From positions 558,001 to 622,000 of the forward strand of contig CAXXFQ010000033.1 in the NCBI GenBank assembly GCA_963674475.2: 64,000 nt of DNA, written 5' to 3'. This document shows positions 9,113 through 16,763 of this stretch, in pieces. The stretch is from CAXXFQ01 sp963674475. Lineage in GTDB: Bacteria > Planctomycetota > Planctomycetia > Pirellulales > Thermoguttaceae. The translations under genes and the position numbers were made by a program. The notes below the pieces were generated by a model. The model saw only the letters and a program-made list of their open reading frames with translations. It did no database searches and had not been told where the DNA came from. The stretch's first letter is position 1, and the number at the start of each line of letters is the position of its first letter.

Positions 9113-9532
9113 ATGAGGGCTCCTCTATTGAAACAGACCCTTTCCGAGTCCAAGCCGACTATCGAGTATTGTGGAACCAATGGATACGTTCGGTATGCCG
9201 GAGTTCATCTGATTATTGAACTCTGGGAAGCCGAACATTTCACCGACGCCGAGAAAATCGAAGCGATTCTTCGAGAGGCGGTTGTGGCTTGCGAAGCGAC
9301 GTTACTGCATTTTCATATCCATGAATTTTCGCCCGACGGGGGTGTCACCGGGATTGGCGTTCTGAGCGAATCCCATATCAGTATCCATACCTGGCCCGAG
9401 TACGAGTACGCGGCGCTGGACCTGTTCGTCTGCGGTACCAAGGACCCGTACAAGGCGGTTCCGGTTCTCAAAGCGGGTTTCGCGCCCCGACGGATGCAAG
9501 TAACCGAACATAAGCGGGGGATTCTTTCATGA
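9113..9532 (+). CDS. speD: S-adenosylmethionine decarboxylase proenzyme (SpeD, class 1B type)
   Basis: 139 residues from the ATG at 9113. A longer open frame exists upstream, but this start gives the usual length and N terminus. SpeD self-cleaves to create a pyruvoyl group and decarboxylates S-adenosylmethionine to the aminopropyl donor. The cleavage motif is SESHISIHTWPE: Ser87 becomes the pyruvoyl, His92 and Cys107 (FVCG) are the processing and proton-transfer residues, at spacings of 5 and 15 as in the Thermotoga enzyme. The FHIHEFSPDGGVTG segment is also typical. Its stop overlaps the speE start (ATGA), so the two are translationally coupled. Confidence 0.95.
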   Translation: MRAPLLKQTLSESKPTIEYCGTNGYVRYAGVHLIIELWEAEHFTDAEKIEAILREAVVACEATLLHFHIHEFSPDGGVTGIGVLSESHISIHTWPEYEYAALDLFVCGTKDPYKAVPVLKAGFAPRRMQVTEHKRGILS

Positions 9533-10380
9533 ATAAGTCTGATTGGATCGAAGAGAAATGGGACTCGTGTGGGTTTGCCGCTCGTTATGAAGTGACCAAT
9601 CGGCTCGACCACGAAACGACCCCGTTTCAACAATTGGAACTGGTCGAGACGAAGCTCTACGGTCGGATGCTTTTGTTGGACGGTTTCGTTCAGACGACCG
9701 AGCGGGAAGAGTTCGTTTACCATGAGATGATGGTCCACGTCCCGATGCTGGCCCACGGCGCGGCCGAACGGGTCCTGATCATCGGCGGGGGCGACGGCGG
9801 GATTCTGCGCGAAGTGGTCCGTTACGAGACGGTCAAGCGGATTGTTCAGGTCGAGATCGATCGACGGGTGATCGACTTTTGTCGCCAGGTGATGCCGACC
9901 CTTTCCGACGGCGCGTTCGACGATCCGCGATTGGAGTTGGTCATCGCCGACGGGGCCGCGTACGCCAAAACGGCGGAAGAGAAATTCGACGTGATTATCG
10001 TCGATTCGTGTGATCCGGTCGGCCCGGCGGAGGCGCTTTTCCAACGTGATTTTTACGCGAATTTGCGAGGGTGTCTGGCCAAGGGTGGCTTGCTCACGCA
10101 GCAAACCGGTTCTTCAATTCTCCAGCCAAACGAGCTGCCTCAGGCCGCTAGTTTCGCTCGTGAATTTTTCCCGTTTGCCACCGGCTACACCTATGCGGCT
10201 CCCGGCTATCTTCCGGGACTGTTTACCAGTTTGATCGCCGGCGATCTTGATCCGACGGTGATCGACTCGGAGGCGCTGGCACGTCGCTACGCTTCTCTGG
10301 CGGGAAAGACACGTTATTACACCCCCGGGGTCCATTTCGGAGCCCTGCAACTTCCGCCTTATATTGAGGAAAGGCTATGA
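9529..10380 (+). CDS. speE: polyamine aminopropyltransferase (spermidine synthase)
   Basis: 283 residues. SpeE transfers the aminopropyl group of decarboxylated SAM to putrescine or a related diamine. The dcSAM-binding glycine loop is LIIGGGDGGILREVVRY (about residues 84-100). The acidic pair at the active site is in VIIVDSCDPVGPAEALF, and the N-terminal strand domain contains LLLDGFVQTTEREEFVYHEM. The start overlaps the speD stop by four bases, and the stop overlaps the start of a second SpeD-like gene by four bases (ATGA at both joints), so all three are probably made in a fixed ratio. The exact product polyamine cannot be told from sequence. Confidence 0.95.
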   Translation: MNKSDWIEEKWDSCGFAARYEVTNRLDHETTPFQQLELVETKLYGRMLLLDGFVQTTEREEFVYHEMMVHVPMLAHGAAERVLIIGGGDGGILREVVRYETVKRIVQVEIDRRVIDFCRQVMPTLSDGAFDDPRLELVIADGAAYAKTAEEKFDVIIVDSCDPVGPAEALFQRDFYANLRGCLAKGGLLTQQTGSSILQPNELPQAASFAREFFPFATGYTYAAPGYLPGLFTSLIAGDLDPTVIDSEALARRYASLAGKTRYYTPGVHFGALQLPPYIEERL

Positions 10381-10793
10381 GCACGGAAATTCTTTTATCG
10401 GAATCTGGTGATCGGACTCAAGAGGTGCCCACCCGTGAGATTACCTTCGGTTGGGAGTTGACGCTTGACCTTTACGATTGCGATCAGGAGGCGATTAGTA
10501 CCGAGGAAACGATTCGGCAATTTGGTCTGAAGCTGTGTCCCGTTATCGACATGGTGCCCTACGGCGAACCGCAGACGCCCTACTTTGGCGAAAACAACGC
10601 GCATACCAAAGGGTATAGCTTGTTGCAATTCATCGAGACCAGCTCGATTACCGGCCACTTTTCCGAAGGAACCGGCGCGGCGTATATCAATATCTTCTCG
10701 TGCAAGGCGTTCGATCCGGCCCTGGCCGAGTCGTTCACTCGCGAGTATTTCGGCGCCAAACAGTGCGTGGCTCGATTCGTGACCCGCAAGTAA
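10377..10793 (+). CDS. divergent SpeD-family pyruvoyl-type protein (SpeD2)
   Basis: 138 residues, third gene of the speD-speE-speD2 operon. It aligns with the adjacent SpeD over the whole core. The SpeD cleavage segment ESHISIH corresponds to TSSITGH, so Ser89, His94 and Cys109 (IFSCK) keep the 5- and 15-residue spacing of the pyruvoyl Ser, His and Cys. The Glu before the Ser is Thr, the following His is Ser, and the WPE motif is lost. The N-terminal LTLDLYDCD matches SpeD LIIELWEAE. Members of the SpeD family are reported to have changed substrate to ornithine or arginine; others act as inactive partners of SpeD. Given the operon, I infer either a decarboxylase that makes the diamine for SpeE or a SpeD activator. 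The function is not proven. Confidence 0.75.
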   Translation: MSTEILLSESGDRTQEVPTREITFGWELTLDLYDCDQEAISTEETIRQFGLKLCPVIDMVPYGEPQTPYFGENNAHTKGYSLLQFIETSSITGHFSEGTGAAYINIFSCKAFDPALAESFTREYFGAKQCVARFVTRK

Positions 10794-10820
10794 GTGCTCA
10801 CGCGACGAGAAACGGGGTTC

Positions 10821-10850
10821 TTGAAAAATCCCCCGGCAATCGCGTAAAAT
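10821..10850 (+). promoter_or_regulatory. sigma-70-type promoter of the 10965 isomerase gene
   Basis: TTGAAA (10821-10826), an 18-bp spacer and TAAAAT (10845-10850) give a good match to the housekeeping consensus. Transcription would start near 10857, leaving a leader of about 108 nt. Confidence 0.6.
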
Positions 10851-10866
10851 GATTGTTCAGTGAAAC

Positions 10867-10911
10867 TTCGCACCGGTTCGGAAAACGGTTCCAGCCGGTG
10901 CGTTTGTGTTG
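10867..10911 (+). promoter_or_regulatory. leader hairpin upstream of the 10965 gene
   Basis: CGCACCGG (from about 10869) pairs perfectly with CCGGTGCG around 10895-10902, and a U-rich but interrupted tract (TTTGTGTTGTT) follows. It lies inside the leader expected from the promoter at 10821-10850. It could be an attenuator or just an mRNA-stabilising hairpin. Confidence 0.4.
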
Positions 10912-10964
10912 TTGGGTGGACGTTTTCTTGTCGTTTGATAGGGTCTCTATTGGAAGGATCTTTC

Positions 10965-11798
10965 ATGAGTGTTTCGCCGCTTGAGGATTACTCCCGTTTG
11001 TGTGTTCACACGATCACGACCAAGCCGTGGTCGATCGAAGAGGCGATCGATCGTTACACCGAGGCGGGGGTGCGCGGGATTACCGTGTGGCGGCAGTGGC
11101 TCGAGGGACGCGACCCGGCCGTCGTTGGACGACAAATTCGCGAGGCGGGGCTCGAGGTGGTCTCGCTCTGTCGGGGAGGTTTTTTCCCGGCGCTCGACGC
11201 CACGAATCGACAAGCGGCGATCGACGACAATCGTCGGGCGATCGACGAGGCCGAAGCGCTCGGCGCGCCGCTGATCGTCTTGGTCTGTGGGGCCGATCCG
11301 GGCCAATCCCTCCAGGAATCACGCGACCAGATCGTCGACGGGATCACCACCGTCCTCGATCAGACAACGCAGGCCGGGGTCCGGTTGGCAGTCGAGCCGC
11401 TGCATCCGATGTATGCCGATACCCGTTCGGCGATCAATACGTTACAATCGGCCAACGACGTCTGCGATCGGATCGACTCGCCGCAGGTCGGCGTGGCGGT
11501 CGACGTCTATCACCTCTGGTGGGACCCGGATCTGGAAACCCAGTTGGCCCGGACCGCCGCGGCCGGACGGATCTTCGCCTACCATGTGTGCGATTGGAAA
11601 TCGCCGACCGACGACATGCTCAACGATCGGGGACTTATGGGCGAGGGCTGTATCGACCTGCGCCAGATCCGCGGCTGGGTCGAGCGGGGCGGGTTCGATG
11701 GCTTCATCGAGGTCGAGATCTTTTCGAACCGGTACTGGGCCGAGGACCAGTCCGCGTTTCTCGCGAAGATCCAAAAGGCGTATCTGGATTTTGTATAG
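10965..11798 (+). CDS. sugar phosphate isomerase/epimerase, xylose-isomerase-like TIM barrel
   Basis: 277 residues from the ATG at 10965, which has GGAAGGA upstream; the longer open frame has no ribosome site. There is no signal peptide, so this one is cytosolic. Barrel features are IEEAIDRYTEAGVRGITVWR (strand/helix 1), LAVEPLHPMYADTRSA with the metal-binding Glu, VAVDVYHLWWDPD with Asp and His ligands, and a C-terminal FDGFIEVEIFSNRYW with the last Glu. Family members epimerise or isomerise ketoses, inosose derivatives and related compounds. It is followed by a Gfo/Idh/MocA oxidoreductase and an SDR dehydrogenase on the same strand, which suggests a short oxidation/epimerisation route for a sugar or polyol. 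Confidence 0.88.
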   Translation: MSVSPLEDYSRLCVHTITTKPWSIEEAIDRYTEAGVRGITVWRQWLEGRDPAVVGRQIREAGLEVVSLCRGGFFPALDATNRQAAIDDNRRAIDEAEALGAPLIVLVCGADPGQSLQESRDQIVDGITTVLDQTTQAGVRLAVEPLHPMYADTRSAINTLQSANDVCDRIDSPQVGVAVDVYHLWWDPDLETQLARTAAAGRIFAYHVCDWKSPTDDMLNDRGLMGEGCIDLRQIRGWVERGGFDGFIEVEIFSNRYWAEDQSAFLAKIQKAYLDFV

Positions 11799-11855
11799 AT
11801 TCGCGTTACGCTTTGAGTAAGCAAAGATTATCTCAAGAGAGAAGGAACTTGATCC

Positions 11856-13007
11856 ATGAAAACGCATACCGTCGGCATCATTCTTAACGGCGTCACCGGC
11901 CGGATGGGGACGAACCAACACTTGATCCGCTCGATTTGCGGGATCTTGAAGCAGGGGGGCGTTTCGCTGGGCCCGGACGAGACGATCGTCCCGTATCCGA
12001 TTCTTGTTGGCCGCAATGAAAACAAGCTCAAGGCGTTGGCCCAGGAACATGGGATCGATCGGTACACGACCAATCTGGACGAGGTGCTCGACGATCCGAC
12101 CTTCCCGGTTTACTTCGACGCCCTGACGACCAACCTTCGGGTCGAGAACGTCAGCCGGGCGATCGCCGCGGGAAAGCATATCTATACGGAAAAGCCGACG
12201 GCCACCAACGCCGAAGGCGCGTTGCGACTCTATCGCGAGGCGAAGGCGGCCGGGGTATTGCACGGCGTGGTCCAAGACAAACTCTGGTTGCCCGGGTTCC
12301 AGAAGCTCAAGTATCTGATCGACCGGGGCTTTTTCGGACGGATCCTCTCGGTCCGCGGGGACTTCGGCTACTGGGTTTTTGACGGGACCGGTCAGGCGTG
12401 TCAGCGGCCCAGTTGGAACTATCGGCTCGAAGACGGTGGCAGTCTGATGGTCGACATGTTCTGCCACTGGCGCTACGTGATCGACAACCTGTTCGGCCCG
12501 ATCGATTCTCTGGTGGCCCACGGCTCGATCGACATCCCGCGTCGCGTCGACGAGGCGGGCAAGGAGTACGCTTGCACGGCGGACGATTCGGCCTACGGGA
12601 TTTTTGTCCTCAAAGACGGCGTCACGGTCCAGTTCAACTCGTCCTGGTGCACTCGGGTACGTCGTGACGATCTGTTGACGATCCAGGTCGACGGGACCGA
12701 GGGCTCGGCCGTGGCGGGCCTGCGCGAGTGCCGGGTCCAGCACGACTCGTTCACCCCGAAGCCGGTCTGGAACCCGGACATTGAACAGCCGATCGATTTC
12801 TTCGCCGATTGGCAGGAAATGCCCACGAACGATTGTTACGAAAACGCGTTCAAGCTCCAGTGGGAGCTGTTCTTGAAGCATGTTGTCAAAGGGACGCCGT
12901 TCCCGTGGACCTTGCTGGAAGGGGCCAAGGGGGTTCAGTTGGCCGAGTTGGGACTGAAGTCGTGGCACGAGCGGACCTGGGTCGACGTCCCCGAGTTGGA
13001 AGCTTAA
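11856..13007 (+). CDS. Gfo/Idh/MocA family oxidoreductase (cytosolic)
   Basis: 383 residues, with AGAGAAGGAA as ribosome site. The N-terminal Rossmann domain starts GIILNGVTGRMGTNQHLIRS (about residues 6-25) and contains the substrate/cofactor lysine in TEKPTATN. The C-terminal domain includes NYRLEDGGSLMVDMFCHWRY, where the His is a usual active-site residue. Unlike the oxidoreductase at the left edge there is no Tat leader. These enzymes use NAD(P) on sugars and cyclitols. The gene lies 57 bp after a sugar isomerase and 64 bp before an SDR, so a three-gene operon is likely. Confidence 0.9.
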   Translation: MKTHTVGIILNGVTGRMGTNQHLIRSICGILKQGGVSLGPDETIVPYPILVGRNENKLKALAQEHGIDRYTTNLDEVLDDPTFPVYFDALTTNLRVENVSRAIAAGKHIYTEKPTATNAEGALRLYREAKAAGVLHGVVQDKLWLPGFQKLKYLIDRGFFGRILSVRGDFGYWVFDGTGQACQRPSWNYRLEDGGSLMVDMFCHWRYVIDNLFGPIDSLVAHGSIDIPRRVDEAGKEYACTADDSAYGIFVLKDGVTVQFNSSWCTRVRRDDLLTIQVDGTEGSAVAGLRECRVQHDSFTPKPVWNPDIEQPIDFFADWQEMPTNDCYENAFKLQWELFLKHVVKGTPFPWTLLEGAKGVQLAELGLKSWHERTWVDVPELEA

Positions 13008-13071
13008 AAAAAGCGGACGCGTTGTTTGAAAAAAACTTTTTTCCAATCAAGAAGAGAAGGAAAAACTCCCG

Positions 13072-13857
13072 ATGGCCAAGCGAAACATCGACAGGCGGCG
13101 GACGATCATCACCGGCGCTTCCAGCGGAATCGGTTGGGCGTTGGCGCTGGAGCTGGCCCGTCAGGGGGCGCGGATCGTCGCAACGGCCCGACGCCAAGAG
13201 CGGCTCGAGGAACTGGCTCGGGAGATCGAGCCGATGCCGGGGGAGATCGAGATCGTCGCCGGGGACGTGACCGATCCGGCGCTGCGGGCCGAGTTGGTCG
13301 AGACGGCTGAAAGGTGTTTCAACGGGCTCGACCTGTTGATCAACAACGCAGGGGTTGGTGCGACGGGCCGGTTCGAGTCGGCCGATCCGGATCGTCTTCG
13401 ACAGGTGATGGAGGTCAACTTCTTCGCCCCGGTCGAGCTGATCCGTTTGGGGCTGCCGCTTTTGAAACAGGGGAATCGGCCGATGATTGTCAATCTCGGG
13501 TCGATTGTCGGCCTTCGGGCGACGCCGTATAATACGGAATACTCGGCCAGCAAGTTCGCCATCCAGGGGTTTGGCGAGGCGCTGCGAACCGAACTGGTCC
13601 CGGAAGGGGTCGACCTGTTAACCGTCTGCCCGGGGACGACCGAGACCGAGTTTTTCGACGTTTTGTTGGAGGAGACCGATCAGCCGAAGTGGCCGGAACA
13701 CAAGCCGGTTTCTCCCTTGGAGGTGGCCAGTGAGGCGGTCCGGGCGATCCGGAAGGGAAAACACCAGATTATCCCCTATAAGTGGGGGAAGGTCTGCTGG
13801 TGGCTGAATCGGCTTTCCCCCCGTTTTATGGACTGGGTGATGGCCCGGTACGTCTGA
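13072..13857 (+). CDS. short-chain dehydrogenase/reductase (SDR) family oxidoreductase
   Basis: 261 residues, classical SDR. The nucleotide-binding motif is TGASSGIGWALA (about residues 14-25), the structural motif is NNAGVGATG, the catalytic Ser lies in NLGSIVGL and the catalytic pair is YSASK. The C-terminal region (KGKHQIIPYKWGKVCWWLNR) resembles DltE/YqjQ-type members that end with a hydrophobic or basic tail and may touch the membrane. It follows the isomerase and oxidoreductase on the same strand and may act on the same pathway or on lipids. The substrate is unknown. Confidence 0.88.
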   Translation: MAKRNIDRRRTIITGASSGIGWALALELARQGARIVATARRQERLEELAREIEPMPGEIEIVAGDVTDPALRAELVETAERCFNGLDLLINNAGVGATGRFESADPDRLRQVMEVNFFAPVELIRLGLPLLKQGNRPMIVNLGSIVGLRATPYNTEYSASKFAIQGFGEALRTELVPEGVDLLTVCPGTTETEFFDVLLEETDQPKWPEHKPVSPLEVASEAVRAIRKGKHQIIPYKWGKVCWWLNRLSPRFMDWVMARYV

Positions 13858-13943
13858 TACGGTCTTTTAAGGCCGCAAGGTTTTTGCACTCCCCCCCTCT
13901 TTTGATGTCCGGGGTTATTCTCTCCAATTCAAGAGAAAACGGC

Positions 13944-13972
13944 TTGAAAAGGACTTGATATTTCGATACAAT
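13944..13972 (+). promoter_or_regulatory. sigma-70-type promoter of feoAB
   Basis: TTGAAA (13944-13949), a 17-bp spacer and TACAAT (13967-13972). The spacing is ideal and transcription should start near 13979. Confidence 0.65.
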
Positions 13973-13983
13973 AAGGTCGAAAA

Positions 13984-13998
13984 TGAGAATGAGACTCA
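13984..13998 (+). promoter_or_regulatory. Fur-like 7-1-7 palindrome at the feoAB transcription start
   Basis: TGAGAATGAGACTCA fits the 7-1-7 Fur architecture (TGANAAT-N-ATTNTCA) at most positions and sits a few bases past the expected transcription start of the ferrous iron uptake operon. Iron-dependent repression there would make sense; the assignment rests on position and partial consensus only. Confidence 0.4.
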
Positions 13999-14029
13999 AT
14001 TACACCAACTATCCTTTATCGCTTTACCA

Positions 14030-14269
14030 ATGGTCGATTTCGTCCCTCTGAAAAAAATGACTACGGGTCAGTTCGCTGAAGTCCTTTCTCTGGAAGGAGA
14101 TGCGAGCCATGTTCACCGTTTGGGTGAGCTCGGGTTTCGACAGGGAACCAGGATCGAGATCTTCCGGGGGGGGAACCCGTGCATTGTGCGTGCTCGGGGC
14201 AATAAGCTCTGTCTTCGGACCGATCAACTCTTAAATGTCCTGGTAAAGCCGATTGAAAATCTTCTTTGA
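14030..14269 (+). CDS. feoA: ferrous iron transport protein FeoA
   Basis: About 79 residues, the normal FeoA size, from the ATG at 14030; a longer open frame begins at 13955 but starts upstream of the likely transcription start. FeoA is a small SH3-like cytosolic protein that supports the FeoB transporter. Conserved features are LKKMTTGQFAEV, the HRLGELGFRQGTRIEIFRGG segment, and the C-terminal LRTDQLLNVLV. The stop overlaps the alternative TTG start of feoB and lies 17 bp before its ATG, so the genes are one operon. Confidence 0.9.
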   Translation: MVDFVPLKKMTTGQFAEVLSLEGDASHVHRLGELGFRQGTRIEIFRGGNPCIVRARGNKLCLRTDQLLNVLVKPIENLL

Positions 14270-14286
14270 AGGGGAATTCTGCCCCG

Positions 14287-16587
14287 ATGACTGACGAGAA
14301 GGGGCCGGTTGGTGCCAAGGTGCCGGCTGATCCAACGATACACGACTCTACAACGGCCGGCTCGAAAACCGTTGCTCTGATTGGCAATCCGAACGTGGGA
14401 AAATCGTCCTTGTTTGGACGGTTGGTCGGCCGTCGTCAACGGGTTGGCAATTTTCCCGGCGTGACGGTCGAAAAGACGGTCGGGGAAACGACCGTCGGCG
14501 GTTGTCGCTTCGAAGTGGTTGACCTTCCGGGGCTCTATAGTCTTTCCGCCCAAAGTCTCGACGAGCAGGTGGTCGTCGAATTGCTGGCCGGGCTTGTACC
14601 CGATGTGCCGCAGGTCGATCTGATTTTGGCGATCGTCGATGCGACCCAGTTGGAGCGAAATCTCTATCTGGTAAGCCAGTTGCTCGAACGCGGATTGCCG
14701 ATGGTCGTGGCGCTGAATAAGGTCGATCTGGCCACTCGACATGGAATCGAGATCGATTGCGAGAAACTCCAGGCCCGTTTAGGCATTCCCGTTGTCGCCA
14801 TCGGGGCCCATCGGGGCACGGGAATCAAGGGTCTCAAACGGACCCTCCTCGAAGCCCGGCCGCCCGAAGCGATCCCAAGTATTTCGGAGGACACTTTTGA
14901 AAAGGCGGCTACCGAATTGGCCCAATGTCTTTCGAAAGCCGGATTGTCCGAGCCGCAGTGGTTGGCTTCCCGATTGTTGACCGATACGAGCGGGATGATT
15001 CGTGATTTGGTCGCGCCGTTGGTCGGTTCGGAGGCCCTTGAGTCGTGTCTGGAATCGGCTCGAAAACACTTGGGGAAAATGGCCGAGAGCGTGGCGACCT
15101 TCGAGACCCAGGCTCGCTATGAGTGGGTCGGGCGGGTCACCGAGGGGGTACTTCGAAAGGCAGAGGCTCCCGCGGCGAAGATCAGTGTCAGCGATCGACT
15201 CGACCGGATCTTGACTCACCCGGTCTGGGGCATGGCGATCGTGTTTTTCATCCTGTTTCTGGTCTTTCAAGCGGTTTTCGCTTGGGCCAACCCGGTGGTC
15301 CAAGCGGTGAGTGTCGCTTTTGAGTGGACCGCCGAGCAAGTGAAACTGGGTTTTGAGCAAAGTCGGTTTGCCGACGGGGTGGTCGAAAACCTTTTGGTCG
15401 ACGGGGTGTTGGGCGGCGTCGGAAGTATTTTGGCCTTTCTGCCACAGATTGTGATCCTTTTCTTCTGTATCGGGGTTCTGGAAGAGTGCGGTTACATGGC
15501 GCGGGCCGCCTTCATGATGGACCGGACCATGTCGCGGATCGGGCTCAATGGGAAGGCGTTCATTCCGCTGCTTTCGTGCTTCGCCTGCGCGGTGCCGGGG
15601 ATCATGGCCACGCGGGTGATCCATCAACACCACGACCGAATGACGACGATTTTGGTCACCCCGTTTATCCCCTGCTCGGCCCGATTGCCGGTCTATGCGC
15701 TTTTGATCGGGGCGTTCATTCCCTCGACCAGTTTTCTTGGCGGTTGGGTCCGCCTTCAGGGATTGACCCTGTTTTTGCTCTATCTGATGGGGATCGGGAC
15801 GGCCGTGTTGGTGGCGTTGTTGTTGAAAAAAACGGCCTTTCCGAACCCGTCGCTGCCGTTTATGATCGAGTTGCCCGATTACCAGTGGCCAAGTATTTCG
15901 ACCGTGTTGCACCGGGTGGGAGACCGTTGTTGGGTCTTTTTGCGGGCGGCCGGGACGGTGATTTTGCTGGTTTCGGTTGTCGTTTGGGCGGCCCTTTACT
16001 TTCCTCGCGATTCGAAGATTGAGGTGGCCTACCGGGACCAGTTGGACCGGCTGACCGTCCAATACCAAGGGGCCGCGGACGTCGAGAAACCGGCGATCCG
16101 GCAAGAGATCGATCAGGTTTTGCGTGAGAAAAAGGGAGCCCACCAGGAAAACAGCTATCTGGCCCGGCTCGGTCGGGTGGTCGAACCGGTCTTTCGCCCG
16201 TTGGGGTGGGACTGGCGGATCAGCTGTTGCGTGTTGGCGTCGCTTCCGGCACGCGAGGCGGTTGTCGCCGCGTTTGGCGTGACTTTTGTCGATTACCGGT
16301 CGGTGAATGAGTCGGCGAGCGAGTCGGAGGAAGAGCAAGGAGCCTTGCTGGCGCGAAAACTTCGACAGGCCACCTGGGAGGGGACCGATCGGCCGCTGTT
16401 TACGCTCCCGGTTGCGTTATCGCTGCTGGTCTTTTATGCTCTTGGTTTGCAGTGTGCGGCGACCATCGCGGTGATGCGTCAGGAAACCCACAGCTGGAAA
16501 TGGCCACTCATCGCGTTTAGCTTTTCGATGACACTGGCCTATACCGTGGCGTTGATGATCTATCAAGGCGCTTCCTGGTTGGCGTAA
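14287..16587 (+). CDS. feoB: ferrous iron transporter FeoB
   Basis: About 766 residues from the ATG at 14287; a TTG at 14266 overlapping the feoA stop is possible. The N-terminal G domain has GNPNVGKSS (G1), VDLPGLYSL (G3) and NKVD (G4), followed by the helical GDI-like domain. The membrane part has gate motifs: SCFACAVPGIMATRVI, LVTPFIPCSARLPVYALLIG and, near the end, LASLPAREAVVAAFGV. It moves Fe2+ across the cytoplasmic membrane. An insertion of charged residues (about 585-640) separates the second gate from the last helices, as in other FeoB proteins. It is regulated together with feoA from the promoter at 13944-13972. Confidence 0.95.
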   Translation: MTDEKGPVGAKVPADPTIHDSTTAGSKTVALIGNPNVGKSSLFGRLVGRRQRVGNFPGVTVEKTVGETTVGGCRFEVVDLPGLYSLSAQSLDEQVVVELLAGLVPDVPQVDLILAIVDATQLERNLYLVSQLLERGLPMVVALNKVDLATRHGIEIDCEKLQARLGIPVVAIGAHRGTGIKGLKRTLLEARPPEAIPSISEDTFEKAATELAQCLSKAGLSEPQWLASRLLTDTSGMIRDLVAPLVGSEALESCLESARKHLGKMAESVATFETQARYEWVGRVTEGVLRKAEAPAAKISVSDRLDRILTHPVWGMAIVFFILFLVFQAVFAWANPVVQAVSVAFEWTAEQVKLGFEQSRFADGVVENLLVDGVLGGVGSILAFLPQIVILFFCIGVLEECGYMARAAFMMDRTMSRIGLNGKAFIPLLSCFACAVPGIMATRVIHQHHDRMTTILVTPFIPCSARLPVYALLIGAFIPSTSFLGGWVRLQGLTLFLLYLMGIGTAVLVALLLKKTAFPNPSLPFMIELPDYQWPSISTVLHRVGDRCWVFLRAAGTVILLVSVVVWAALYFPRDSKIEVAYRDQLDRLTVQYQGAADVEKPAIRQEIDQVLREKKGAHQENSYLARLGRVVEPVFRPLGWDWRISCCVLASLPAREAVVAAFGVTFVDYRSVNESASESEEEQGALLARKLRQATWEGTDRPLFTLPVALSLLVFYALGLQCAATIAVMRQETHSWKWPLIAFSFSMTLAYTVALMIYQGASWLA

Positions 16588-16763
16588 GCGTCACGCGCCC
16601 TTTCCCGCGCGTTATTGAGGGTTGCATAGTTAATGAACCTTCCTCTGGCCAATAATCCGGCAAATCCGCCTGGTACAGGCGCATTTGCGGTTGCATGAAG
16701 ATTATTGTCTATACAGATATCAATAACCGGGAATTATTTCCTCTTCCCCCAGAGCGTTTTTCC

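Noticed and set aside
11442..13046. Minus-strand ORF of 534 codons
   Set aside because: It spans the isomerase and oxidoreductase genes in antisense and has the Arg/Asp/Val-rich composition of a shadow frame.
14779..16338. Minus-strand ORF of 519 codons opposite feoB
   Set aside because: Shadow of feoB; rich in His, Arg and Gln with no domain.
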